Source: Pseudomonas lurida (lineage in GTDB: Bacteria > Pseudomonadota > Gammaproteobacteria > Pseudomonadales > Pseudomonadaceae). From it: a stretch of 64,000 nucleotides of DNA. The notes under the pieces are model-generated. The model did not search any database and had not been told where the DNA came from. It saw only the letters and a program-made list of their open reading frames with translations. The stretch lies in NCBI RefSeq assembly GCF_013522705.1, contig NZ_JAAMRE010000002.1:1-64000 (forward strand). Direction: 5' to 3'. Each line of letters begins with the position of its first letter. Positions within the stretch are counted from its first letter, which is position 1. The translations under genes and the position numbers were made by a program. This document shows, piece by piece, positions 35,939 through 44,977 of this stretch.

Positions 35939-36847
35939 ATGAGTAAAGTCAGTGTATTGGTGGTGGATGACGCCTCGTTTATCCGCGACCTGGTGAAGAA
36001 GTGCCTGCGTAATTACTTCCCCGGGATCAAGCTTGAAGATGCGGTGAACGGCAAGAAGGCCCAGACCATCCTGATGCGCGAGTCGTTCGACCTGGTGCTG
36101 TGCGATTGGGAAATGCCGGAAATGTCCGGGCTGGAGCTGCTGACTTGGTGCCGCGAGCAGGCCCATCTGAAGGCCATGCCGTTTGTGATGGTGACCAGCC
36201 GGGGTGACAAGGAGAACGTAGTCCAGGCAATTCAGGCCGGCGTGTCCGGCTACGTCAGCAAGCCGTTTACCAACGAGCAATTGTTGAACAAGGTCAAGCA
36301 GGCCCTGCACAAGGTTGGCCGTCTCGATGCTTTGGTCGCCAGTGCGCCAACCAAGATGAATTCGGCGTTCGGTAATGACTCGCTCAGCGCCCTGACCGGC
36401 GGTAAGCCCGAAGCCGTCAAGGGCGCCGCCCCCGTCGCCGCCGCCGCGCCCAACCGTGGCCTGCTCAACACGCCACCGGTACAAGCGCCGGCCGCATCGC
36501 CGGCCCAGTCCGGGCGTGGCCAGGGCCAGTTGCGGCTGTCCAGCGGCACTCAGCAATGCGTCATCAAGGCGCTGAGCATCAAGGAAGCGCTGCTGGTAGT
36601 ACGCCGTGGCGAGATCCTGCCACAAGTGCTGGAAAGCGCAGTGCTGGACCTGGAACAAGGCGAGAACGCCGAAGTGGCGCGCCTCAACGGCTACCTGCAC
36701 GCCATCGTCGCCTTCGAGCCCAAGCCGGACAGCGATTGGCTGCAACTGACCTTCCGCTTCATTGACCAGGACGCACAGAAGCTGGACTACATCTCGCGCC
36801 TGATCGCACGGGGCACGGCGCAGAAGCATTTTGTGCCGGGTGCCTGA
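35939..36847 (+). CDS. Response regulator with PilZ-like C-terminal domain
   Basis: This 302-residue protein is positioned like PA5364 of P. aeruginosa. Residues 1-125 form a CheY-type receiver (SVLVVDDASFIRDLVKKCL, phospho-acceptor DLVLCDWEMPEMSG, VMVTSRGD, and lysine in GYVSKPFTNEQL). An Ala/Pro-rich linker at about 135-195 leads to a C-terminal domain (KALSIKEALLVVRRGEILPQ...AVLDLEQGE...VARLNGYLHAIVAFEP) resembling PilZ-type beta barrels. No clear RxxxR motif for c-di-GMP is visible, so ligand binding is doubtful. No partner kinase lies beside it. AGGATAAAGGGTCG precedes the ATG. It follows the terminated pst operon with its own promoter region. Confidence 0.85.
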   Translation: MSKVSVLVVDDASFIRDLVKKCLRNYFPGIKLEDAVNGKKAQTILMRESFDLVLCDWEMPEMSGLELLTWCREQAHLKAMPFVMVTSRGDKENVVQAIQAGVSGYVSKPFTNEQLLNKVKQALHKVGRLDALVASAPTKMNSAFGNDSLSALTGGKPEAVKGAAPVAAAAPNRGLLNTPPVQAPAASPAQSGRGQGQLRLSSGTQQCVIKALSIKEALLVVRRGEILPQVLESAVLDLEQGENAEVARLNGYLHAIVAFEPKPDSDWLQLTFRFIDQDAQKLDYISRLIARGTAQKHFVPGA

Positions 36848-36869
36848 TTCTCAAGCGGCGCACGCGTGA

Positions 36870-36957
36870 GTGTGAGAGCCGGCTTGCTTGCGCATAGGGG
36901 TGTCAGTCCCGGATCAGTGGCTGACACACCGCGTTGCGAGCAAGCCCGCTCCCACGT
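36870..36957. repeat. Paired REP-type repeat
   Basis: Inverted copies of a GAGAGCCGGCTTGCTTGCG-type core and its complement (GCAAGCCCGCTCCCAC) enclose a central dyad TGTCAG (36901) / CTGACA (36921). It lies between the convergent response-regulator and CorC-like genes. Confidence 0.8.
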
Positions 36958-37042
36958 TTGATCTTCATTGCAGCATACAACGTTGCCATGAGTGCTCAGC
37001 CCGTCGGCGACCTAAGCCGGCTTTGCTACGGGCAACTGACGG

Positions 37043-38383
37043 TCAATCCAGCAGCAGCACCTTGGCCAGTACGATCTTCGGCCCTTTCATCTTCTTGATG
37101 ATGATCCGCAGGCCCTCAACCTCCAGCACCTCTTCTTCCTCCGGCACGCGCTTGAGCGTGTCGTAGATCAGCCCGGCCAGGGTCTCGGCTTCGATGTGGT
37201 CCAGGTCCACGCCCAGTAGGCGTTCTACCTTGAACAGCGGGGTGTCGCCGCGCACCAGCAGCTTGCCCGGCTGGTACGCAAGAATGCCGCGCTCGGCCTT
37301 GCGGTGTTCGTCCTGGATATCGCCGACCAGCACTTCCAGCACGTCTTCCATGGTCAGGTAGCCGATGATCTTGCCATCAGCTTCTTCCACCAGAGCGAAG
37401 TGAGCACCGCCCTTGCGAAACTGCTCCAGCAACTGCGACAACGGCATATGCCGAGACACGCGTTCCAGCGGACGGGTCAGCTCGGCCAGGTTGAAGGATT
37501 CGGGGATGTGGTCCAGCGCCGCCAGTTCCAGCAGCAGGTCCTTGATGTGCAACAGGCCCACGAACTCATTGCGCACCGCGTCGTATACCGGGTAGCGACT
37601 GAACTTGTGGCGGCGGAACAGCGCGAGAATTTCCTTGAGCGGAGCGTTGAAGTCCAGTGTCACCAGGTCTTCACGGGAATTGGCCCAGTCCACCACTTCC
37701 AGCTCGCCCATTTCAACGGCCGATGCCAGTACCCGCATGCCTTGGTCGCTCGGGTCCTGACCACGGCTGGAGTGCAGGATCAGCTTGAGTTCTTCGCGGC
37801 TGTAATGATGCTCGTGGTGCGGGCCTGGCTCGCCTTGGCCGGCGATACGCAGGATCGCGTTGGCGCTGGCGTTGAGCAGGTAGATCGCCGGGTACATGGC
37901 CCAGTAGAACAAGTACAGCGGCACGGCCGTCCACAGCGACAGCAACTCGGGCTTGCGGATCGCCCAGGACTTGGGCGCCAGCTCGCCGACCACGATGTGC
38001 AGGTAGGAAATCACGAAGAACGCCGCAAAGAACGACACACCCTTGATCACTTCCGGCGACTCTACGCCCACCGCGCCCAACAGCGGCTCGAGGATGTGCG
38101 CAAACGCAGGCTCACCGACCCAGCCCAGCCCCAGGGAGGCGAGGGTGATACCCAGCTGGCACGCCGACAGATAAGCGTCGAGCTGGCTGTGTACGGTGCG
38201 CAGGATCTGCCCGCGCCAACCGTTGGTGTGGGCAATGGCTTCAACGCGGGTCGAGCGCAGTTTGACCATGGCGAATTCCGCCGCAACGAAAAAACCGTTG
38301 AGCAGTACCAGGATCAGAGCAAAAAGAATCATGCCGAAGTCGGCGAAGAGTGTGGCGAAGGTGATACCAGGGGAAGGGTCCAT
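37043..38383 (-). CDS. CNNM/CorC (hemolysin-family) membrane protein
   Basis: This 446-residue protein has the order DUF21 membrane domain (residues about 10-200, with FALILVLLNGFFVAAEFAMVKLRSTRVEAI and CQLGITLASLGLGWVGEP), two CBS domains (about 215-345, including MGELEVVDWANSREDLVTLD and ALVEEADGKIIGYLTMEDVLEVLVGDIQDE) and a C-terminal CorC_HlyC domain (about 360-446, ending near LRIIIKKMKGPKIVL). Relatives transport or regulate Mg2+/Co2+ and bind ATP in the CBS pair. ATG 38383 (MDPSPGITF) is preferred over an upstream in-frame start. Its position next to phoR is conserved in Pseudomonas. Confidence 0.92.
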   Translation of the reverse strand: MDPSPGITFATLFADFGMILFALILVLLNGFFVAAEFAMVKLRSTRVEAIAHTNGWRGQILRTVHSQLDAYLSACQLGITLASLGLGWVGEPAFAHILEPLLGAVGVESPEVIKGVSFFAAFFVISYLHIVVGELAPKSWAIRKPELLSLWTAVPLYLFYWAMYPAIYLLNASANAILRIAGQGEPGPHHEHHYSREELKLILHSSRGQDPSDQGMRVLASAVEMGELEVVDWANSREDLVTLDFNAPLKEILALFRRHKFSRYPVYDAVRNEFVGLLHIKDLLLELAALDHIPESFNLAELTRPLERVSRHMPLSQLLEQFRKGGAHFALVEEADGKIIGYLTMEDVLEVLVGDIQDEHRKAERGILAYQPGKLLVRGDTPLFKVERLLGVDLDHIEAETLAGLIYDTLKRVPEEEEVLEVEGLRIIIKKMKGPKIVLAKVLLLD

Positions 38384-38540
38384 GATGGGGTTTTGCAGGT
38401 TCCATGTGTTCAATAAGGGGTGACAGGCACGCCTGAAAGGCAGGCGCAAGTCGGCCAATGTAGCGGCTGACGGGGCGCTTGCCTAGTGCCCGCCGCCGGG
38501 TGGGACATGGAATGTATTTCCCGAGACGCTGAAGATCCAC

Positions 38541-38632
38541 CGTGGAAGGGGGCTTGCCCACGATGGCGGTGGATCAGTTATGGATAAGTTGACTTCACTC
38601 CCGTCATCGGGGGCAAGCCCCCTCCCACATTA
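38541..38632. repeat. Paired REP-type repeat
   Basis: Two inverted REP cores (GAAGGGGGCTTGCCCACGAT and ATCGGGGGCAAGCCCCCTCC) flank a central segment between the CorC-like gene and phoR, both on the minus strand. It probably helps separate these two transcripts. Confidence 0.8.
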
Positions 38633-38651
38633 GTCTTATGGTGTTTTTGGG

Positions 38652-39974
38652 TTATTCATCTAGGCCGATCGCCCGCGAGCGGGTCATCTGAGCGGGCGGA
38701 AAGTGGCAGGTGAACGTACTGCCGTGCCCCAGCACACTGCTGATCTCCAGGCGCGCGCGATGGCGCAGCAGCACGTGCTTGACGATGGCGAGGCCCAGCC
38801 CGGTGCCGCCGGTGTTGGAGTTGCGGCTGGAGTCGACGCGGTAGAAACGCTCGGTCAGACGCGGCAGGTGCTTGGCATCGATGCCGATGCCGGAGTCCTG
38901 CACGCTCAGGTGCGCGCCTTGCTCGTCGGCCCACCAGCGGATGCGAATGGTGCCCTGATCCTGGGTGTATTTCACCGCGTTGAACACCAGGTTGGAGAAC
39001 GCGCTGCGCAACTCGCCTTCGCTGCCCTTGAGCAGCACCGCCGGGTCGGCTTCCAGACTGATCTGCTGCCCGCGCTCGCCCGAGAGGGCCTTGGCGTCAT
39101 TCTTGATGGTCTGCAGCAGGCTTTGCACCGCCACCGGATGGTTGTCGGAGGGGTAGTCGGTGGCCTCCAGCTTGGCCAGCAGCAACAGGTCGTTGAGCAG
39201 GGTCTGCATCCGCGAGCCCTGCTGCTGCATCTGCTGCAGCGCGCGGCTCCAGCGTGGGTTGATCTCATCGACGTTATCCAGCAGCGTCTCCAGGTAACCG
39301 CAGATCACCGTCAAAGGGGTGCGCAGCTCGTGGGACACGTTGGCGACGAAGTCCTTGCGCATCTGTTCCAACTGGTGGATGCGCGTGACGTCACGCACCA
39401 GCATCAGGTGCTCGTTGTTGCCGTAACGCGTCAGGTACAGCTGGATACGCACACGGTCGTTGGTGGGTGAGGGGATTTCCAGCGCTTCGTCGTAATTGTC
39501 CTGCTCGAAATATTCCTTGAAACGTGGGTGGCGTACCAGGTTGGTCACCGGTTGGCCGCTGTCTTGGGGCGTCTTGAGGCCCAGCAGGGTTTCGGCGGCG
39601 CGGTTCCACCATTCCAGGTTGCCGTCGCTGTCGAGCATGATCACAGCGTCTTTGAGGGCCGCGGTGGATTCCTGCACGCGGTCGATCACCGCCTGCAGGC
39701 GCCCGCGTACCCGCTGGTCGCGACGTTGCAGGTGGTAGATGCTGTCGAACACTTCGCCCCACAGGCCGTAGCCGTCGGGTGGTGCTTCGTCGGGTTTGTG
39801 CTGGCGCAGCCATTCATGCAGGCGTAGCAGTTGCTTGAGGGTCCAGGCCAGGTACAGGCCGATGCCGATCGCCAGGCTCCAGCCGTAATAACCACTGATC
39901 AGGCCCACCAACAGGCAACCGGTGACCAACAGGAGCATGTGGCGGATCAAGGTGCCATGCCAATTCGAATTCAC
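38652..39974 (-). CDS. phoR: Phosphate regulon sensor histidine kinase PhoR
   Basis: This 440-residue sensor kinase has a short N-terminal hydrophobic pair (about 8-45) with almost no periplasmic loop, as in all PhoR proteins. A PAS domain (about 95-200, LKDAVIMLDSDGNLEWWN), the HisKA phospho-acceptor DFVANVSHELRTPLTV near residue 215, and the ATPase domain follow (NLVFNAVKYT N box, VQDSGIGIDAKHLPRLTERFYRVD G1/F boxes, GGTGLGLAIVKHVL G2). The start chosen is GTG 39974 (VNSNWHG) with AAGGACG upstream. It phosphorylates PhoB when phosphate is low. A repeat-filled gap of 100 bases separates it from phoB. Confidence 0.96.
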   Translation of the reverse strand: MNSNWHGTLIRHMLLLVTGCLLVGLISGYYGWSLAIGIGLYLAWTLKQLLRLHEWLRQHKPDEAPPDGYGLWGEVFDSIYHLQRRDQRVRGRLQAVIDRVQESTAALKDAVIMLDSDGNLEWWNRAAETLLGLKTPQDSGQPVTNLVRHPRFKEYFEQDNYDEALEIPSPTNDRVRIQLYLTRYGNNEHLMLVRDVTRIHQLEQMRKDFVANVSHELRTPLTVICGYLETLLDNVDEINPRWSRALQQMQQQGSRMQTLLNDLLLLAKLEATDYPSDNHPVAVQSLLQTIKNDAKALSGERGQQISLEADPAVLLKGSEGELRSAFSNLVFNAVKYTQDQGTIRIRWWADEQGAHLSVQDSGIGIDAKHLPRLTERFYRVDSSRNSNTGGTGLGLAIVKHVLLRHRARLEISSVLGHGSTFTCHFPPAQMTRSRAIGLDE

Positions 39975-39991
39975 TTGAAAATACGTCCTTG

Positions 39992-40074
39992 GGGCAGCTT
40001 CAAGGTGCAAGCTGCAAGCTTCAAGTTAGAGCGATGCGGCGTTCTCTTGCCGCTTGTAGCTGACTGCTTGCTGC
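39992..40074. repeat. GCTACAAGC-family repeat between phoB and phoR
   Basis: Short units AGCTTCAAGGTGCAAGCTGCAAGCTTC and CCGCTTGTAGCTGACTGCTTGC fill the gap. On the opposite strand they share the GCTACAAGCGG core found in the pstA-pstB and pstB-phoU gaps. Confidence 0.6.
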
Positions 40075-40764
40075 TCAACTTTTGGTCGAAAACCGATAGC
40101 CGGTACCGCGCACGGTTTGTACCAGATTCTCGTAGGCATCACCCAAGGCTTTGCGCAGGCGGCGAATATGGACGTCCACGGTGCGTTCTTCCACATACAC
40201 GTTGCCGCCCCACACCTGGTCCAGCAGTTGACCGCGGGTGTAGGCGCGTTCCTGGTGGGTCATGAAAAATTGCAGCAGGCGGTATTCGGTGGGGCCCATC
40301 TCGGCCGGTTTGCCGTCGATGGTCACGCGGTGGCTGATCGGGTCCAGCAGCAGGCCGCCGACTTCAATCGGCGCTTCGCCGTCGGTAGGGCCGGCACGGC
40401 GCAACACAGCCTTGAGCCGTGCGACCAGTTCCCGTGGGGAAAAGGGTTTGGTGATGTAGTCATCGGCACCGACTTCCAGGCCCTGGATCTTGTTGTCTTC
40501 TTCGCCCTTGGCGGTAAGCATGATGATCGGGATATCCCCGGTGAGTTCGTCACGCTTGAGGCGTCGGGCCAACTCAATGCCGGACGTGCCGGGCAGCATC
40601 CAGTCCAACAGGATCAGGTCCGGCTTGCGGTCGACGATAATGGCATGGGCCTGCTGAGAGTTCTCTGCCTCCAGGCAGTCATAGCCGGCCATTTCCAACG
40701 CAACGGCGATCATCTCGCGGATGGGCGCTTCGTCGTCAACAATCAGAATGCTCCTGCCAACCAT
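40075..40764 (-). CDS. phoB: Phosphate regulon response regulator PhoB
   Basis: This 229-residue OmpR-family regulator has exactly the usual PhoB length. The receiver domain (1-120) shows [14 protein letters not shown], phospho-acceptor [30 protein letters not shown] and [13 protein letters not shown]. The winged helix (about 135-228) has the recognition region [35 protein letters not shown]. It binds Pho boxes and activates pst and other genes. ATG 40764 (MVGRSILIV) is preferred over an upstream TTG. A Pho box on the same strand lies about 55 bases upstream, fitting autoregulation. Confidence 0.97.
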   Translation of the reverse strand: MVGRSILIVDDEAPIREMIAVALEMAGYDCLEAENSQQAHAIIVDRKPDLILLDWMLPGTSGIELARRLKRDELTGDIPIIMLTAKGEEDNKIQGLEVGADDYITKPFSPRELVARLKAVLRRAGPTDGEAPIEVGGLLLDPISHRVTIDGKPAEMGPTEYRLLQFFMTHQERAYTRGQLLDQVWGGNVYVEERTVDVHIRRLRKALGDAYENLVQTVRGTGYRFSTKS

Positions 40765-40818
40765 GCTCAAAATCCTCTTGTCATTTAACTGTCTTGCGCC
40801 GCATTAGATAACGGAATT

Positions 40819-40836
40819 ATTGCAGTCGTGTGACAG
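40819..40836 (-). promoter_or_regulatory. Pho box upstream of phoB
   Basis: On the minus strand CTGTCAC-ACGA-CTGCAAT matches the Pho box with one fully conserved half and one weaker half. It lies in the divergent region between phoB and the COG4315-like gene, so it could serve either direction. Confidence 0.65.
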
Positions 40837-40918
40837 TAATTTAGTCGCCTGGGCAATTAGCGGCACTCTGGACTACCCTTTGGGTCCGAATCCTGACAAC
40901 CACAAAAGGAAGGTTCCG

Positions 40919-41296
40919 ATGACTTACAGCACTGTTTCCTGGAAAGCCCTCATGGTAACGGCAGCGTTGACCCTGCCAGGCCTGGCGTTCGCGGCGGAGC
41001 CGGCGATGACCCAAGGTGGGTTGTTGGTGGATCACAAGGGGTTGACCCTTTACACCTTCGATAAGGACGCCGATGGCAAGTCCGTGTGCAAGGACCAGTG
41101 CGCGACCAACTGGCCGCCGCTGAAGGCAGAGTCCACTGACAAGTCGACAGGCGATTGGACGGTCATCACCCGCGACGACCAGACCAGCCAGTGGGCCTAC
41201 AAAGGCAAGCCGGTGTACACCTACAAGGATGACAAAAAGGCCGGTGACAAGTCCGGCGATGGCAAGGGTGGCGTGTGGCATGTAATCAAGCCCTGA
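40919..41296 (+). CDS. COG4315-like secreted repeat protein
   Basis: This 125-residue exported protein has a signal peptide (about 1-27, ending AFA-AEP). The mature part contains two copies of the family's short motif: GLTLYTFDKDADGKSVCKDQCATNWPPL and PVYTYKDDKKAGDKSGDGKGGVWHVI, with two cysteines (CKDQC) in the first. The family is of unknown function and often periplasmic. GGAAGG precedes the ATG. It diverges from phoB, sharing a gap that holds the Pho box. Confidence 0.85.
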   Translation: MTYSTVSWKALMVTAALTLPGLAFAAEPAMTQGGLLVDHKGLTLYTFDKDADGKSVCKDQCATNWPPLKAESTDKSTGDWTVITRDDQTSQWAYKGKPVYTYKDDKKAGDKSGDGKGGVWHVIKP

Positions 41297-41316
41297 TTTC
41301 TGGGCGCTGCTCAAAC

Positions 41317-41391
41317 CATCGGGGGCAAGCTCCCTGCCACATTTGAATGTATTCACACATCAAAAGGTGGGAGGGGGCTTGCCCCCGATGA
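41317..41391. repeat. Paired REP-type repeat
   Basis: Inverted REP cores CATCGGGGGCAAGCTCCCTG and GGGAGGGGGCTTGCCCCCGA lie between the convergent COG4315-like and ubiA genes, with a short AT-rich centre. It likely serves as a shared 3'-end structure. Confidence 0.85.
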
Positions 41392-41416
41392 GGCCCGATC
41401 AGACAGCGCAAAAACC

Positions 41417-42307
41417 TCAGCGAAACGCGTAATCCGCCACAATCCCGAGAAAAATCGCCAGCCCGGCCCAATGGTTGTGCAAGAACGCCTTGAAGCACTT
41501 CATGCGATCGCGATCGCGGGTGTACCAGGACTCCCAGGCAAAACACCCAGCCGCCGCCAATAAGCCCAGGTGGAACCAGCCCCCCAGCTCAAACCGTGCG
41601 CCGGCCAGCAACAGGCACGCCAGTGAAAGGCCTTGCAGCGTCAGGATGATCACGCGGTCAGCATCGCCAAACAGAATGGCGGTGGATTTCACGCCGATCT
41701 TCAAATCGTCATCGCGGTCAGTCATGGCGTAGTAGGTATCGTAGGCCACCGTCCACAGCAGGTTGGCGATATACAGCAGCCAGGCCGTGGCGGGCAGATG
41801 ACCGGTCTCGGCAGTGAATGCCATGGGCATGCCCCAGGAAAACGCCGCCCCCAGCACCACCTGTGGGTAATAGGTGTAGCGCTTCATGAACGGGTAGCTG
41901 ACCGCCAGCGCCAGGCCGCCCAGCGACAGCCAGATGGTGGTGGCGTTGGTCAGCAATACCAGCAGGAAACTGATCAGCATCAGTACCGCAAAGAACACCA
42001 GCGCCTCTTTGGAACTGATTTTGCCGCTGGCCAACGGGCGCTGCGCGGTGCGCTTCACATGGCCGTCGACCTTGCGATCAGCCCAGTCGTTGATCACGCA
42101 ACCGGCAGCGCGCGTCAGCGTAACGCCCAGCACGAAAATCACGATATTGATCAGCGAGGGCGAGCCCTTGCCGGCAATCCACAATGCCCACAGTGTCGGC
42201 CACATCAACAGGTAGATACCGATGGGCTTGTCCATGCGGGTCAACTGAACGAAGTCCCAGGCCCTGGGATTCAGGCGGTTCAGGGATTGGAGCAGGCGTT
42301 GGTACAT
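41417..42307 (-). CDS. ubiA: 4-hydroxybenzoate octaprenyltransferase
   Basis: This 296-residue membrane prenyltransferase attaches the polyprenyl tail to 4-hydroxybenzoate in ubiquinone synthesis. It has about 8-9 helices and both Asp-rich Mg2+-diphosphate motifs: [18 protein letters not shown] (NDxxDxxxD) near residue 70 and [21 protein letters not shown] (DxxxD) near 190. ATG 42307 (MYQRLLQ) shares one base with the ubiC stop (TGATG), so the two are translationally coupled. Confidence 0.96.
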   Translation of the reverse strand: MYQRLLQSLNRLNPRAWDFVQLTRMDKPIGIYLLMWPTLWALWIAGKGSPSLINIVIFVLGVTLTRAAGCVINDWADRKVDGHVKRTAQRPLASGKISSKEALVFFAVLMLISFLLVLLTNATTIWLSLGGLALAVSYPFMKRYTYYPQVVLGAAFSWGMPMAFTAETGHLPATAWLLYIANLLWTVAYDTYYAMTDRDDDLKIGVKSTAILFGDADRVIILTLQGLSLACLLLAGARFELGGWFHLGLLAAAGCFAWESWYTRDRDRMKCFKAFLHNHWAGLAIFLGIVADYAFR

Positions 42308-42870
42308 CAGCGGTTCTCCGAAGGGGCGTGCAGTGCATCCCAGAAGCTCGGCAGGAAGACTTCCGCCACCAGCACGCTCAGTGCGCCCCGGTCGAAACGT
42401 GAGCGGCGGGCCCATAACCCATCGACCTGATCCACCGTAGGCAGCCAGTGCCGGGGGTAGTGGCACACTTCAATGGCCTGGCGGGTGAACGCGCGGTCGC
42501 AGAACAGCAATTCACCCAGCGAACGGCTGCCCAATTCGTCCATCTGCAGCCCGTCGCCCTGCAAGGCACTGCGCGCCGCCACGCTGCGGGCAAATACCCA
42601 GGGCTGGCCATGCCCGCGCAGATACACCTCGCGTACCCAACCGATACTGGCCGGGGGCAGTTCCAGCGCGGCGCACTCGTCCTCGCGCAGCGGCTGCCAG
42701 CCCTCCAACAGCGGCGTCACGCTGAAGGCACCGTTGGACAACCCGGTCAACCGCCGCGTCAGTGAGCCTTCGTCGAACAACCAGTCGAGGGTCGACGGCG
42801 CGGGCGCAGGGTTCAGAAGGCTCTGGGGCAGCCATCGGCAGACAGCGGGGCGGGTGAGTGAGTGCGGCAC
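42307..42870 (-). CDS. ubiC: Chorismate lyase
   Basis: This 187-residue enzyme cleaves chorismate to 4-hydroxybenzoate and pyruvate, the first committed step of ubiquinone synthesis. Segments [49 protein letters not shown] (with a conserved arginine) and LGELLF close to the C terminus are family signatures. The start is GTG 42870. The product feeds UbiA, encoded immediately downstream with a one-base overlap. It diverges from the rubredoxin gene. Confidence 0.95.
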   Translation of the reverse strand: MPHSLTRPAVCRWLPQSLLNPAPAPSTLDWLFDEGSLTRRLTGLSNGAFSVTPLLEGWQPLREDECAALELPPASIGWVREVYLRGHGQPWVFARSVAARSALQGDGLQMDELGSRSLGELLFCDRAFTRQAIEVCHYPRHWLPTVDQVDGLWARRSRFDRGALSVLVAEVFLPSFWDALHAPSENR

Positions 42871-43066
42871 GGCGAGTCAGTATTGGCAGCAAAAGAGGCG
42901 GCGAGCTTACCATGGCGTCCCGGTCTTTTGCCGGGCTCAACCGTCCCGTTGAGTCGATCGCGCTTGCATCTGCAGGCCCCGATCAGTACAAAACGCCCTG
43001 AGCCGCGTGGCAACGCTGGATCCATCGACCGCCGGCCAATATGCCTGGACCCTGAGGAAGCGAGTA

Positions 43067-43234
43067 ATGAAGAAGTGGCAATGTATCGTCTGTGGCCTTA
43101 TCTACAACGAAGCGGACGGGTGGCCTGATGACGGCATCGCGCCGGGCACTGCTTGGCAGGACGTCCCGGAAGACTGGCTGTGCCCGGATTGCGGCGTGGG
43201 CAAAATGGATTTCGAAATGATCGAAATCGGCTGA
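43067..43234 (+). CDS. Rubredoxin
   Basis: This 55-residue rubredoxin has one Fe(SCys)4 site formed by CIVCG near the N terminus and CPDCG near the C terminus. [21 protein letters not shown] and [14 protein letters not shown] match Pseudomonas RubA proteins. It carries electrons from the reductase encoded 36 bases downstream to a hydroxylase, such as an alkane hydroxylase, or to peroxide defence (family knowledge). GAGGAAGCGA precedes ATG 43067; a longer in-frame start is rejected. Confidence 0.96.
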   Translation: MKKWQCIVCGLIYNEADGWPDDGIAPGTAWQDVPEDWLCPDCGVGKMDFEMIEIG

Positions 43235-43270
43235 TCTGAAAATTAAGAAACGTACTACAAGGAGAAAGGA

Positions 43271-44419
43271 ATGAACGCACCTGTCGTGATCATCGGCACA
43301 GGGTTGGCCGGTTACAACGTGGCCCGAGAGTTTCGCAAGCTCGACAGCGAGACCCCATTGCTGCTGATCACCGCGGATGACGGGCGCTCCTACTCCAAGC
43401 CCATGCTCTCCACCGGTTTTGGCAAGAATAAGGAAGCCGATGGCCTGAGCATGGCTGAACCTGGCGCCATGGCCGAGCAACTTAAGGCCGAAGTGCGTAC
43501 CCACACCCGCGTCAGCGGCATCGACCCTGGCCACAAGCGCCTGTGGATCGGCGAGGAAGCGGTAGCCTACCGTGACCTGATCCTGGCCTGGGGCGCCGAA
43601 ACCGTGCGCGTACCGGTCGAGGGCGACGCCGCCGAGCTGATTTTCCCGATCAACGACCTTGAAGACTACGCGCGCTTTCGCGCCGCTGCCGCCGGCAAGC
43701 GCCGCGTGCTGGTACTTGGCGCCGGCCTGATCGGCTGCGAATTCGCCAATGACCTGATCCTGGGCGGCTATGAAATCGACCTGGTCGCGCCGTGCGAGCA
43801 AGTCATGCCGACCTTGCTGCACCCGTCAGCGGCGGCGGCGGTGCAAGCCGGCCTGGAAAGCCTTGGCGCGCGTTTCCACCTGGGCCCGGTGCTCAACCGC
43901 CTGCAACGCACGGCTGACGGCCTGGAAGCGCACCTGTCTGACGGCGAAGTGATCCACTGCGACCTGGTGGTCTCGGCCATCGGCCTGCGCCCACGCATCG
44001 ACCTGGCCGCCGCCGCTGGCCTGCAGATCAACCGCGGCATCATGGTTGATCGCCACCTCAAAACGTCCCACGCCAACATCTACGCCCTGGGCGACTGCGC
44101 CGAGGTCGACGGTCTTAACCTGCTGTACGTCATGCCCCTGATGACTTGCGCCCGCGCCCTGGCCCAGACGCTGGCCGGCAACGCCACGGCCGTCAGCTAC
44201 GGGCCGATGCCCGTCACCGTGAAAACGCCGGTCTGCCCGCTGGTGGTCTCCCCTCCGCCACGCGGCGCCGAGGGCGTGTGGAGCGTCGAAGGGCAGGGCG
44301 CTGATATCAAGGCGCTGTGCCGCGACGCCAGCGGCCGGCTGCTGGGCTACGCGCTGACGGGCACCGCCGTGATGGAAAAACTCGCGCTCAACAAAGAGCT
44401 TCCGCCGTTGCTGGCATAA
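43271..44419 (+). CDS. Rubredoxin-NAD(+) reductase
   Basis: This 382-residue FAD-dependent pyridine nucleotide-disulfide-type oxidoreductase has the FAD motif [20 protein letters not shown] at residues 6-25. The NAD motif is [21 protein letters not shown] near 145-165. The second FAD motif is [15 protein letters not shown] near 265-280. It passes electrons from NADH to the rubredoxin encoded just upstream. A GGAGAAAGGA ribosome-binding site precedes the ATG. The gene order matches other Pseudomonas. Confidence 0.95.
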   Translation: MNAPVVIIGTGLAGYNVAREFRKLDSETPLLLITADDGRSYSKPMLSTGFGKNKEADGLSMAEPGAMAEQLKAEVRTHTRVSGIDPGHKRLWIGEEAVAYRDLILAWGAETVRVPVEGDAAELIFPINDLEDYARFRAAAAGKRRVLVLGAGLIGCEFANDLILGGYEIDLVAPCEQVMPTLLHPSAAAAVQAGLESLGARFHLGPVLNRLQRTADGLEAHLSDGEVIHCDLVVSAIGLRPRIDLAAAAGLQINRGIMVDRHLKTSHANIYALGDCAEVDGLNLLYVMPLMTCARALAQTLAGNATAVSYGPMPVTVKTPVCPLVVSPPPRGAEGVWSVEGQGADIKALCRDASGRLLGYALTGTAVMEKLALNKELPPLLA

Positions 44420-44610
44420 ATACCGGTCGTTCTGTCGGATTCAGCACATTTTTCCACTTAGAAAGGTCGCCGCCAGACTGGCGCGGCGTTCGAGGGCATG
44501 CCATCCTCACTTCCGTCTGCCGCAGAGTAGAGCCTGCGGCGCTTTGGGCGCCGCTCCGTCAGAGAGCGGCACGGACATAACAACAAAAAACCGTCAAAGA
44601 GGCTTCACTT

Positions 44611-44886
44611 ATGCGTAAACCAGAACTCGCAGCCGCCATCGCTGAAAAAGCCGATCTCACCAAGGAACAGGCCAACCGCGTCCTTAACGCCGTTCTCGAA
44701 GAAATCACCGGCGCCCTGCACCGCAAGGACAGCGTCACCCTGGTGGGCTTCGGCACCTTCCTGCAACGCCACCGCGGCGCCCGCACCGGCAAAAACCCGC
44801 AAACCGGCGAGCCTGTGAAGATCAAGGCGAGCAACACTGTTGCGTTCAAGCCGGGTAAGTCGCTTAAAGACACCGTTAACGCGTAA
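44611..44886 (+). CDS. HU-family DNA-binding protein
   Basis: This is a 91-residue nucleoid protein. MRKPELAAAIAEKADLTKEQANRVLNAVLEEITGAL forms the helical dimerisation body. VTLVGFGTFLQRHRGARTGKNPQTGEPVKIKASNTVAFKPGKSLKD holds the DNA-binding beta arms with the GKNPQTG tip that intercalates into bent DNA. AAAGAGGC lies upstream of the ATG. It is a single gene ended by a terminator. It belongs to the HupA/HupB group but the paralogue cannot be fixed. Confidence 0.95.
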   Translation: MRKPELAAAIAEKADLTKEQANRVLNAVLEEITGALHRKDSVTLVGFGTFLQRHRGARTGKNPQTGEPVKIKASNTVAFKPGKSLKDTVNA

Positions 44887-44925
44887 ACAGTGCCGTCTCG
44901 ACAGGGGGCGGGGCAGTAGGAAAAT

Positions 44926-44957
44926 GGGCACGCCGACTGGGTCGGGTGCCCTTTTTT
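44926..44957 (+). terminator. Intrinsic terminator of the HU gene
   Basis: GGGCAC-GCCGA and TCGG-GTGCCC form a stem with a CTGGG loop, followed by TTTTTT. It lies 40 bases past the HU stop and 20 bases before the end of the convergent ComJ-like gene. Confidence 0.88.
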
Positions 44958-44977
44958 ATGGACGCTTACTAAGTGCT

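Noticed and set aside
40075..40836. Upstream TTG start at 40770 for phoB
   Set aside because: ATG 40764 gives the standard 229-residue PhoB length and N terminus.
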